Assembly (NCBI GenBank): GCA_017480265.1
Contig: JAFVAZ010000036.1
Coordinates: forward strand, 1-23,478
Reading direction: 5' to 3'
Length of the DNA: 23,478 bases
Origin: Clostridia bacterium
GTDB taxonomy: Bacteria > Bacillota > Clostridia > Oscillospirales > Acutalibacteraceae
Below are positions 15,949 to 22,692 of the stretch, piece after piece; within the stretch, counting starts at the first letter, position 1, and the number at the start of each line of letters is the position of its first letter. The notes below the pieces were generated by a model. That model was not told the DNA's origin. It searched no databases and was given only the letters and a program-made list of their open reading frames with translations. The position numbers were made by a program, and so were the translations under genes.

Positions 15949-16323
15949 TTAGCACTCAGCAATTCTTTTAAACAAAAAATTTTCATCTATCAATAAGTCG
16001 CAAATGCTATTGTGAGCCTCCTGCCAAATTCTAGACGCTCTATCTAGTAGAGCCCTGCTACTATGCTTTATTGATACATCGCCTGCAGCAAAAGACTCCA
16101 TCTCGCAGTCTTGTGTATTATATAAGGCGTATTTATAAAAGCTCAGTGCCGCGATGGCTGTATCTAATCTAACTCTCTCTGCGTCTTTATCTACAGATTC
16201 TCTTAACTTGCTTTCTATCTCTGCTGTAGCTTCGGTTATAATCTCATCAAAATTTACACTAACCTCTGCAAGGCTTAACCCGGAAAGCACAGAAAATCTT
16301 TTTTCTATATCTGCAACGGCCAA
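15949..16323 (-). CDS. Head-tail connector protein (gp6/gp15-like)
   Basis: 124 residues from a TTG at 16323. An in-frame ATG lies at 16341, but the only good ribosome binding site (GGAGGAG at 16332-16338) is inside that extension and 8 bases before the TTG, so the TTG start is better. The protein is helical (VADIEKRFSVLSG, FDEIITEATAEIESKLRE, DTAIAALSFYKYALYN), the pattern of the HK97 gp6 / SPP1 gp15 connectors that form a ring under the portal. The sentence SFAAGDVSIKHSSRALLDRA near residue 80 is typical of Firmicute connectors. It follows the capsid gene across a 94-base gap holding a long inverted repeat. Confidence 0.75.
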   Translation of the reverse strand: MAVADIEKRFSVLSGLSLAEVSVNFDEIITEATAEIESKLRESVDKDAERVRLDTAIAALSFYKYALYNTQDCEMESFAAGDVSIKHSSRALLDRASRIWQEAHNSICDLLIDENFLFKRIAEC

Positions 16324-16359
16324 AAAAATCGCTCCTCCCATTTTTATTTTCTAAAAATT

Positions 16360-16429
16360 AATATAATTACGTACCTATAAAAAGCTTCGGAGAAATCTGC
16401 CGTTGCTTTTATAGGTACGATTATATATT
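16360..16429. repeat. Long inverted repeat between capsid and connector genes
   Basis: The arms CGTACCTATAAAAAGC (16370-16385) and GCTTTTATAGGTACG (16405-16419) pair over 15 bases with one bulged A. AT-rich flanks pair further after a 2-base bulge. The ~19-base loop holds a small CGG/CCG inner stem. On the minus strand it starts just past the capsid stop and is followed some 12 bases later by TTTTTAG. It may be a processing site, partial terminator or 3'-end stabiliser that raises capsid mRNA over downstream genes. Confidence 0.8.
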
Positions 16430-16435
16430 CAAATT

Positions 16436-17437
16436 TTAAGCTTCATAAGTTAAAGTTTTAGCAGCATTAGGGAATATTTTTGCAAAGCCTACTATACTGC
16501 TGATAGTGGTTCTCTCGAGTTGTTTATCAATCAACCTATCGTAATCTATTATTATATCGCCTGCTTGTACCATTTCTAGAGCGCAGTTTTTGTCAAATCC
16601 GATCAATACCTTATCTGCAACACTATCTGCCCTTAGCAAATTTGCTCCCAGAGGGGTGATCATCTTGCCTGTGCCTTGGAAGTCTAGTCCCGCAGCAGCG
16701 TCTTTCATCTCTGCCAACGATAATACCGCTTGCATCGTAGAAGTATTAGCTAAGATAGTGTTTAATTCAAACGGAGCTAAATCTGCCCACAGAGCCAGCA
16801 AATCAGCATACGCAATACCAGATTCAGATACCGGATCTGTTTGACCTGCAGGGTTTGAGTTTCCGTCTCCATTTACTAATACACTAACAGCGTCTCCCAG
16901 CTGCATCCTTGCGATCTCCGCACCGATCTGCCGAAGCGTAACGGAAAAAAGATCCAAACGGCTAAGCCGCATAGCTTCATAAGAAGAAGAGATCACTCTA
17001 CCGCGCTTTTTCATTGATATTAAGTTGGATTGATTGCTTATAACCGTCTCTGGCAGGCTTGCTCCTTCGATGGTTTGGCTATCGCTTCCTTCTTCTGTAG
17101 CTAGCGCTATAGGTCTATAATCTTTGGTGTCAACCTTAGTAAGAGTAGCTACTATTGAAGGCAAAACACTTGCGCTTATCATGCCTTGCTCTACAGCTCT
17201 CTTTATGTATTCCGGGAAGAGTACCGCTGAATCAGAATTTTGGAAAAATTTCTCAATTATATCGGAATTTTGCCCCTTTACTTTTATATCAAATCTTTTC
17301 AGCTGGCGTTCATAGGCGTCAAGCCCCGCTAATTCTGTTCCTTCGTAATTTTCTGAAGGATCCAAAGCCTCCAGCGCCCTTGTAAAGTTTACATTGTACA
17401 TGCCTTTTTCTAATTTTAAAGAATCATAAAATGCCAT
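16436..17437 (-). CDS. Major capsid protein (HK97 fold)
   Basis: 333 residues with a strong AGGAGG ribosome binding site 8 bases before the ATG. It follows the protease/scaffold gene, the expected place. An N-terminal helical stretch (about 1-65) precedes the segment SDSAVLFPEYIKRAVEQG, which opens the folded domain in many Firmicute capsid proteins. LETVISNQSN-like E-loop sequence with KKRGRVISSSYEAMRLSRLD, the spine helix (SVTLRQIGAEIARMQLGDAV) and a C-terminal A-domain (DRLIDKQLERTTISSIVGFA) follow. No domain appears lost. The N-terminal arm could be a delta-like segment removed by the protease, though I cannot see the cut site. A size of 333 residues is in the usual range for small to mid-size capsids. 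Confidence 0.88.
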   Translation of the reverse strand: MAFYDSLKLEKGMYNVNFTRALEALDPSENYEGTELAGLDAYERQLKRFDIKVKGQNSDIIEKFFQNSDSAVLFPEYIKRAVEQGMISASVLPSIVATLTKVDTKDYRPIALATEEGSDSQTIEGASLPETVISNQSNLISMKKRGRVISSSYEAMRLSRLDLFSVTLRQIGAEIARMQLGDAVSVLVNGDGNSNPAGQTDPVSESGIAYADLLALWADLAPFELNTILANTSTMQAVLSLAEMKDAAAGLDFQGTGKMITPLGANLLRADSVADKVLIGFDKNCALEMVQAGDIIIDYDRLIDKQLERTTISSIVGFAKIFPNAAKTLTYEA

Positions 17438-17515
17438 TTTGTTTTCCTCCTAAATTTTCATAAATTAATGTATTTTTTTATTCACTGTCTTTACGATAAT
17501 TGAGCCTACGATTTT

Positions 17516-17863
17516 TTAGATTTTAAATTCATTTATTTTGTTTTTCTTTTTTTCTTTTTCATAAGGTAAAAGCTGAGGTTTCACCGGGAAATCCCGGTTA
17601 ACTTTACTCATGAATGCTGTTTTAAAGGATTTAAGCTCGTTTAGATTCATTTTTTTAGTTACCGCATCCATTACCTTAATATCGATCTCCGGCTCAACTA
17701 AAGAACAATATTTTAAAACTTCTTTGCGCATATCCTCTTTATATGTTTTTCCGTCTTCAGCTTGCTCTTTCAAAGTATCTATAAACTTTGTTAAGTCTTT
17801 AGCCTGACTTTTTGATATAGAGATAGGCGCGTCAGTATACAACATCTTAATTACATCTTCCAT
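17516..17863 (-). CDS. Nested scaffold protein from internal start in the protease gene
   Basis: 115 residues in the same frame as the protease, starting at M213 (ATG at 17863). An uninterrupted AAAGGAGGTGA lies 7 bases upstream, stronger than the site of the full-length gene. The product would be acidic to neutral helices (SKSQAKDLTKFIDTLKEQAE, LKYCSLVEPEIDIKVMDAVT) with a basic end. This matches the lambda gpC/Nu3 layout, where a scaffold is produced in excess from an in-frame start inside the protease gene. It directly precedes the capsid gene. Expression is inferred from the ribosome binding site. Confidence 0.7.
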   Translation of the reverse strand: MEDVIKMLYTDAPISISKSQAKDLTKFIDTLKEQAEDGKTYKEDMRKEVLKYCSLVEPEIDIKVMDAVTKKMNLNELKSFKTAFMSKVNRDFPVKPQLLPYEKEKKKNKINEFKI

Positions 17864-18499
17864 ATTATCTTCACCTCCTTTCAATTCTAGGTCCAGCGCT
17901 TTGATGACTTTAGCTTCTTTTTGCGCAGGTACCGCCACAAAGGACCATTCGTAAGCATCTAATGGCTCCTCTAAGATATAATGACAAACTTCACCATTAT
18001 ATTTTTTGCCTTTTATGTGTTCGCAGTGTAGAGATTTCATATTTTCTCCACAAATCGAACACCGTATTTTCCCTACTGCACAACCCACACTGATTTCTTT
18101 TTTTATGCCGGAATCTATCTCAGATATAAAGTCATTATTCTTTGAAATTCTCGGCATATATGCGCGGGCCTTTAGCCTATAGTATTGCTCACCTATAGAT
18201 GTTAATTTATTGGGGACTTCCTCTACTTCACAAGAAAATATCCTAGCGGTTTGGTTTTCGCTTTTCATATTATGGTCAAGTATCCCGGTTTTGCCTACAA
18301 AGAGCTCAGATAATTTAATAAGAGCATCCTTTGTAAATCTTTCATACTCCCGGTCAATTTCATTATCACACAATATAACCGAGAAAACATAAACTTCATC
18401 TGCACTATATTCTCGCCTAGTGTGTAAGTTTATTAATTCAAGTTCAGATTCCGTTGGTTTGCCATAAGTCACATCTTTTACAATGTACCCATCTTTCAT
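17516..18499 (-). CDS. Prohead protease with C-terminal scaffold region
   Basis: 327 residues, coupled 3 bases after the portal stop. Residues 1-205 are a herpes/HK97-type serine protease of the XkdF-like group. The likely catalytic histidine is H76 (GILDHNM) and the serine S137 (KKEISVGCAVG). The EWSFVAVPAQ stretch (184-193) closes the fold. An insert C147-x2-C150-x8-C159-x-H161 followed by KGKKY looks like a small zinc site and is usual in this group. Residues 213-327 are helical, charged and lysine-rich, ending in KEKKKNKINEFKI, and form a scaffold domain. A perfect internal ribosome binding site before codon 213 suggests that the scaffold is also made alone. The protease matures the capsid shell and degrades the scaffold before DNA packaging. 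Confidence 0.85.
   Translation of the reverse strand: MKDGYIVKDVTYGKPTESELELINLHTRREYSADEVYVFSVILCDNEIDREYERFTKDALIKLSELFVGKTGILDHNMKSENQTARIFSCEVEEVPNKLTSIGEQYYRLKARAYMPRISKNNDFISEIDSGIKKEISVGCAVGKIRCSICGENMKSLHCEHIKGKKYNGEVCHYILEEPLDAYEWSFVAVPAQKEAKVIKALDLELKGGEDNMEDVIKMLYTDAPISISKSQAKDLTKFIDTLKEQAEDGKTYKEDMRKEVLKYCSLVEPEIDIKVMDAVTKKMNLNELKSFKTAFMSKVNRDFPVKPQLLPYEKEKKKNKINEFKI
17871..17881 (-). promoter_or_regulatory. Internal ribosome binding site for the nested scaffold
   Basis: The minus strand reads AAAGGAGGTGA, a full-length complement to the 16S rRNA 3' end, 7 bases before the internal ATG at 17863 and inside the protease reading frame. Confidence 0.8.
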
Positions 18500-18502
18500 G
18501 TT

Positions 18503-19648
18503 TTATATCTCCAATCTTTTTTCTATTTCAATGGCTTTTGCCCTAGTTAACCTTGCATTTGCGAGCTCTACTTCGTCTTGCAAATTGATATTATCCCAGA
18601 TTATCTCAAAATCTGTAAAGCAACCATGAACTTTGAGCCATAAATTACACACTTTGGTAATCACAGAGCTTAAGATTCTGCGGTAGTATTCAAGTTCACT
18701 TGTCAAGATATCAGCTTGTTGGGCAGACATTTTCTCGGTAGTAGACCAAGATAACCCCAATAAAAATGGTGGGATCGATAGCTTGGCAACAATTTGCTCA
18801 AGCATTTGCTTTACTGGGATCTGGCTGTCCAAGATTTGGTTATCAGCACCTATTACCTTGATGCTGACGTCGCCAACTGAGATAAAATCGCTTACTCCAG
18901 AGTTTGGGCTCATGGTTTTTTGCCATTCTTTCGCTACTTGCATCGCTCTTTCTTTTGCATAAGCTTTTTCTCCCGCGTCAGAGCTTGGTTTGTATGTCAC
19001 TGCAAACCGAAGGTTTCCGACTCTATCCCAGTTCACCCCTAGAGTATTGTATATCGTAAGTAAAATACCGCTTATAAACGGTAAGCCCTTCAGTATTGAA
19101 GTGCCATAAGCTTTTCCAGGTTCTGCATTTAAAGAAGAAACCAATACAAGCTCCGGAAACTCAAGGGGTACGAGTTTATTTTTTTCTTTTCTATATATTT
19201 TCAAGTTTAGTGGATTTTTGTCTAAAGCAAGTTCTATATCCTTAAGTGAAGCGTTGTAAAGTGCCGAGATATCGCTCCCATCTGCATTCAATACAATTTC
19301 TCCAACAGAAGTCCCAAAGGTCAAGAGCTGGTCAAGGTAAATAGATAAAAACGATTCTGCACCAACAGACGAAGCATTTACTTTTATATTAGCTAAAAAT
19401 TTATTTATATCTTTTTGTATCTCTTCGTCTGTGCATATCACTTGGAACCCTCCCGCTAATCTTACCGTTTTATTAATAGCAGCGTCGATTATAGGTACGG
19501 CCTCCCTTAGTAGTGAATAAAGCCTCATCTCGTTTTTGCAGTTTGGCGAATAAGCCTTTATCTCTCTGAATGGGTGCGAAGTCTGTATGGAGTCTATAGC
19601 TTTAACGGGGATGATTGGCTCCGGTGCTTTTTTCTTAAAAATTTTCAA
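18503..19648 (-). CDS. Portal protein
   Basis: About 381 residues from a TTG at 19648. The frame also has a GTG at 19660, but the AAGGAG ribosome binding site runs into that codon and is 11 bases from the TTG. The family pattern is clear: LLREAVPIIDAAINKTVRLA near the N-terminus, the FGTSVGEIVLN stretch, YGTSILKGLPFISGILLTIY, and DFISVGDVSIKVIG followed by MLEQIVAKLSIPPFLLGLSW and SAQQADILTSELEYYRRIL. These are the wing, stem and clip signatures of HK97/SPP1-like portals. Twelve copies form the channel through which DNA is packaged. Nothing looks truncated. It is 89 bases after the large terminase and is followed at once by the protease. Confidence 0.9.
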   Translation of the reverse strand: MKIFKKKAPEPIIPVKAIDSIQTSHPFREIKAYSPNCKNEMRLYSLLREAVPIIDAAINKTVRLAGGFQVICTDEEIQKDINKFLANIKVNASSVGAESFLSIYLDQLLTFGTSVGEIVLNADGSDISALYNASLKDIELALDKNPLNLKIYRKEKNKLVPLEFPELVLVSSLNAEPGKAYGTSILKGLPFISGILLTIYNTLGVNWDRVGNLRFAVTYKPSSDAGEKAYAKERAMQVAKEWQKTMSPNSGVSDFISVGDVSIKVIGADNQILDSQIPVKQMLEQIVAKLSIPPFLLGLSWSTTEKMSAQQADILTSELEYYRRILSSVITKVCNLWLKVHGCFTDFEIIWDNINLQDEVELANARLTRAKAIEIEKRLEI

Positions 19649-19748
19649 TATGTTTTTCACTCCTTATTTTTATTTTTGCTCTACTGTCTGCTGCCCTTTT
19701 GCTGCAAGTATCTAAATCTTGCGGTCCAAAAGAACCAAGGCAGAAGAA

Positions 19749-21005
19749 CTAAAACCTATTAGCAGAAAAAACGAAAAAATTATCTTCTTCGTCTTTTTCC
19801 ATCAACGTAGTTACAAAATATCGGATATCATCCATTGCGTGGTCATTTTCCTTCACTGGTACATCTTTGCTCATAGAGTCTTCCCATCTATATAGGCCAA
19901 ATTCTCTCATAGAATCTTTGCAAGTATTACAAATATGGATATTCTTATTTTTAAGCTCAGTGGAGACTTGCCTTATCCCATCTGCAACGTTATTCTTAGC
20001 AGGTATTACAGAGAATTCCCCATATTTTTGGATCAATGTAATAAAGCTCGCAGCGGAAGGATCTACCGTGATCTTTTCTATCTTGAATCCCCCGGCTAAG
20101 TCGCACAAAGCTTTGTAATACTCTTCATCTGTTTTTTGTGCTCCCATTTTTCTTGAATCGTAGTAGTATTCTTTGAACCTAAAGAATTCTCCGTTATATT
20201 TCCCCCATAGACCAAACGAAGCGGGGTTTACCGTTCCGTAGTCGCAAGAAATGTAGTACTTTTCGAATATAACTTCTGGGATATCGCAAAAAGCCGTAAG
20301 ATCTGACATTTCCGGGTAAACTAATCCATGAGCGGCTACCCATTTGCCTTCTATAAACCTTTCATAAAATGTCCCTGAGTATAACTTTTCATATCGCTTC
20401 CGGATGTTTTCAGATATAGAAGGATTATCCTTCATAGTAAAGTGAATGTAGTAGGCATTTTTACTTTTAGCATTCGAGATCCACTCTTGATAAAACCAAT
20501 GTTGAGGATATTGAGGGTTGCAGTTAAACCAAAATTTTGAACGCTCTCTGGAGCACCTAGCCAAAGCTTGTTCCACGAAAGATTTAGGCATCAATGCAAC
20601 CTCATCAAACAAAACCCCGGCCAAAGTCATTCCTTGTATCAATGAAGCAGAAGACTCATCTTTTCCACCAAAGAGATAAAATTTATTGTGCCTGTCACAG
20701 TTTATAATTTCGATCAAATTTTCTGATATTTTATACTTGCATTCAAAACCAAGCTTATTCAAAACCGGTAAAATGGGGGTAATAAAATTACGCTTGATAG
20801 ACCGTATGGTTTTCCCGCATATGGCAAAGCTAGAATCTTTAAATTGATAAAAAGCCCATGCTACAAACGATAAGCCCATACACAAGGTTTTCCCACTTCT
20901 TACGGCACCGTCACAGATTAAGGCATCGTAATTTCTATAAGGACTGTTATTGTGCCACCAAGTCAAAACTTTTATTTGTTTTGGAGAAAATTCTTTAAAT
21001 TCCAA
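19749..21005 (-). CDS. terL: Terminase large subunit (packaging ATPase and nuclease)
   Basis: About 418 residues from a TTG at 21005. The in-frame GTG at 21017 overlaps the AGAGGTGA ribosome binding site, which sits 8 bases before the TTG. Walker A is GAVRSGKT (residues 33-40), Walker B with catalytic Glu is GVLFDE (130-135), and the coupling motif is CNPQYPQHWFYQ. The RNase H-like nuclease has its acidic residues at D255 (SCDYG), D315 (TVDPSA) and D392/D393 (HAMDDIRY). All are present, so the motor and cutter should be active. It belongs to the PBSX-type terminase group (Terminase_3/6), which often packages by headful, but the packaging mode cannot be settled from sequence. The gene follows the small subunit by 6 bases. 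Confidence 0.95.
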   Translation of the reverse strand: MEFKEFSPKQIKVLTWWHNNSPYRNYDALICDGAVRSGKTLCMGLSFVAWAFYQFKDSSFAICGKTIRSIKRNFITPILPVLNKLGFECKYKISENLIEIINCDRHNKFYLFGGKDESSASLIQGMTLAGVLFDEVALMPKSFVEQALARCSRERSKFWFNCNPQYPQHWFYQEWISNAKSKNAYYIHFTMKDNPSISENIRKRYEKLYSGTFYERFIEGKWVAAHGLVYPEMSDLTAFCDIPEVIFEKYYISCDYGTVNPASFGLWGKYNGEFFRFKEYYYDSRKMGAQKTDEEYYKALCDLAGGFKIEKITVDPSAASFITLIQKYGEFSVIPAKNNVADGIRQVSTELKNKNIHICNTCKDSMREFGLYRWEDSMSKDVPVKENDHAMDDIRYFVTTLMEKDEEDNFFVFSANRF

Positions 21006-21023
21006 AGAATCTTTCACCTCTTA

Positions 21024-21515
21024 TCATTCGGGATTTTCAGAGAAAATATTTGTCCCTCGTTCTATAGCGTTATAAAATGACAAAGCTTGTTTTTGATCAG
21101 AGAAATTCATCTGCTGTAGTTTTTCTAAGGCTTTTATTCTATCGAAAAATTTAACCTCCATAGCGCCATCTTTTAGTTTCTTTATCTCAGAAACATTGAA
21201 GAAATCCATTTCGTCAATCTTCAATAGGTCTATATTCCCAGCAAAGACTAATTTAATAGCATCAGTGATATTCCCAAAAGCTAACCTCTCATATCCGCTA
21301 CAAGCCATATACAAAAGGTTTTTCTTTTTTTGTTCGTAGAGTTTTTCAATCTCTAAGTTTATCTCCTCACGTCTTATTAGTTTGCTTCCATATTTCTTCG
21401 CTTTTTTCCCATATCCGGCTTTATATGCTGACTCTTCAATGTTCCCAGTATTTACATAGAAAAAGCAAAACTGCTTTTCCTTTTGGGTAAGCCTCTTTTT
21501 TCCCTCGTTATTCAT
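21024..21515 (-). CDS. terS: Terminase small subunit
   Basis: 163 residues, first gene of the cassette, with an AAGGAGGAG ribosome binding site. The N-terminal stretch RLTQKEKQFCFFYVNTGNIE, then EESAYKAGYGKKAKKYGSKL, is the helix-turn-helix signature of the Terminase_2 family, followed by IRREEINLEIEKLYEQKKKN. The C-terminal part (EVKFFDRIKALEKLQQMNF) is the oligomerisation and TerL-contact region. The small subunit picks DNA for packaging. With no phage replication origin or cos/pac site identified here, its target is unknown. The upstream region has a dyad symmetry (21609-21626) but no clear promoter. Confidence 0.9.
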   Translation of the reverse strand: MNNEGKKRLTQKEKQFCFFYVNTGNIEESAYKAGYGKKAKKYGSKLIRREEINLEIEKLYEQKKKNLLYMACSGYERLAFGNITDAIKLVFAGNIDLLKIDEMDFFNVSEIKKLKDGAMEVKFFDRIKALEKLQQMNFSDQKQALSFYNAIERGTNIFSENPE

Positions 21516-21608
21516 TTGCTCCTCCTTATATTTTTGTCGTCGCGGGTAAGTTTTTTATCTTTATGGTATCTATAAGTCTTCTTAATAATACTCCAAAAAA
21601 CGCTTTTT

Positions 21609-21626
21609 TTGCTCTATAGAGAGCAA
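21609..21626. promoter_or_regulatory. Dyad-symmetric site upstream of the virion cassette
   Basis: TTGCTCT and AGAGCAA flank a 4-base spacer, a perfect 7-base inverted repeat about 95 bases upstream of the terS start, in the gap between divergent genes. It is a candidate operator. A hairpin in a terS leader is possible, but no T-run follows on either strand. Confidence 0.45.
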
Positions 21627-21669
21627 CACTTCCGTGAAATTTAAAAATTTTATCTCATAAAAAAACATA

Positions 21670-21699
21670 TTGGCTTTTTTTGAAAGTGTGTGCTATCAT
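21670..21699 (+). promoter_or_regulatory. Sigma-A-type promoter of the 21779 gene
   Basis: TTGGCT (21670-21675), an 18-base spacer, then TATCAT (21694-21699) with TGC directly before it, an extended -10. The leader would be about 70 bases. Confidence 0.5.
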
Positions 21700-21778
21700 T
21701 ATAGATAGGCTTGGGTTGATCATATTTTTATAAAGGAAAAAATAAATATTTTTATTTTCAAAATGGAGGATTTATTTG

Positions 21779-22471
21779 ATGAGAAAATTTCATATAGCTT
21801 TTATACTTATCTTTAGCTTGTATTTATCTATAGCTTTCATACCTACGTTAGAGGCAGCACCTACTGCAAAAGGTACTGCCCACCAAAACAAAGCCGCAAT
21901 TACGGTATCATCGCCTAAAGGAAAATCTACCTCCGACAAAAAAACAGAAAAATCTGACGAAAAGGAAAATTCAAAAGAAAAGAAAAAAAAAGATTCAACC
22001 TCATCCTCAAAAACAAATGCCACTAAGGTTACTGATAAAAAAATTGATCCCAAAAAGAAAAATAAGCCAGAAAATAATAACAAAAAATCGAAAATAAACA
22101 ATATACTGACAACTGCAGCAAATAATGCATTGCAGTCTGCGCAACCGGTGCAAACAGGCAGCAAAACCATGCCGATAGCTACACAGGAAGTTGAAGAAAA
22201 AAATAAAAATTCCACATCAGATAATAATTTAGAAATCGTAGTAGATGATAAATCTAAAGGAGAAGGATTTCAACTTATCCAAAATAGCTCACTGGATTAT
22301 ACAGAATACGATTGCATGTATTTAAAAATTTCCGGAATCGTACTTATTACTTTAGGGATTATTGGAGTTGCATTTTTTCTGTATTTATTTATGGCGAAAA
22401 GAAAAGCCGACGAAAAAAATAGCCAAGTAAAAGTTTATAAAAGTAACTACAAAGGCAAGCACTTCAAATAA
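21779..22471 (+). CDS. Lys/Ser-rich secreted protein with one C-terminal membrane helix
   Basis: 230 residues from the ATG at 21779, 8 bases after GGAGGA (a TTG directly before it is ignored). A signal peptide (FHIAFILIFSLYLSIAFIPT) probably ends near the EAAPT stretch. A long, very polar lysine/serine-rich region follows (about residues 25-120), including KEKKKKDSTSSSK encoded by an A9 run. A short folded-looking part comes next (VQTGSKTMPIATQEVEE, YTEYDCMYL). One membrane helix (ISGIVLITLGIIGVAFFLYL, about 185-207) and a basic tail end the protein. I recognise no family. The topology is outside for the linker and inside for the tail. It is divergent from the virion cassette and shares its overall plan with the 9333 gene. 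Confidence 0.8.
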   Translation: MRKFHIAFILIFSLYLSIAFIPTLEAAPTAKGTAHQNKAAITVSSPKGKSTSDKKTEKSDEKENSKEKKKKDSTSSSKTNATKVTDKKIDPKKKNKPENNNKKSKINNILTTAANNALQSAQPVQTGSKTMPIATQEVEEKNKNSTSDNNLEIVVDDKSKGEGFQLIQNSSLDYTEYDCMYLKISGIVLITLGIIGVAFFLYLFMAKRKADEKNSQVKVYKSNYKGKHFK

Positions 22472-22499
22472 TTTAAATATATATATTTCTACATAGCGG

Positions 22500-22519
22500 C
22501 TAAAAGTTACAGCTTTTAG
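22500..22519. repeat. Small hairpin downstream of the 21779 gene
   Basis: CTAAAAG and CTTTTAG flank a 6-base loop about 30 bases past the stop codon. No T-run follows, so it is not a terminator by itself, but it precedes the strong one at 22532. Confidence 0.5.
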
Positions 22520-22531
22520 TGTATGTTGATT

Positions 22532-22568
22532 AACTCCCTTATTAAATCACATAAGGGAGTTATTTTTT
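22532..22568 (+). terminator. Rho-independent terminator
   Basis: AACTCCCTTAT and ATAAGGGAGTT form a perfect 11-base stem with an 8-base loop, followed by ATTTTTT. It ends the transcript of the 21779 gene. The minus strand is not transcribed nearby. Confidence 0.9.
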
Positions 22569-22638
22569 GCTGCCTTTTCGGTTTAAAGTTTTTAAGTTAT
22601 CGTTTTTTTAATTTATGTATCCAAATTAACGTAACCTT

Positions 22639-22651
22639 CATATTTTATAAT
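22639..22651 (+). promoter_or_regulatory. Possible mother-cell sigma (E/K-like) -10 overlapping a TATAAT
   Basis: CATATTTTA (22639-22647) fits the CATANNNTA form of sigma-E/sigma-K -10 elements. TATAAT (22646-22651) overlaps it. No convincing -35 for either is seen. It lies about 45 bases before the GerQ-like gene. Confidence 0.3.
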
Positions 22652-22692
22652 CGGGATAACTCCCAATAGCTTATTTGGAGGCAGTTGGTTTA

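Noticed and set aside
10056..21515. R-type tailocin or PVC-like contractile injection system
   Set aside because: Both terminase subunits, portal, protease and capsid are present, whereas sheath and tape measure are absent. This is the opposite of those systems.
10056..21515. Complete temperate prophage
   Set aside because: No integrase, repressor, replication or lysis genes, and no att-like direct repeats found at the two ends by eye.
21982..21990. A9 run in the 21779 gene as a programmed slippage site
   Set aside because: The lysine-rich coding sequence explains it, and the downstream frame continues normally. Alternative frames end soon after without recognisable sequence.
21790..22215. 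141-codon minus-strand ORF opposite the Lys/Ser-rich protein
   Set aside because: It is the Phe/Ser/Leu-rich mirror of the lysine-rich frame. The plus frame has a strong ribosome binding site and signal peptide.
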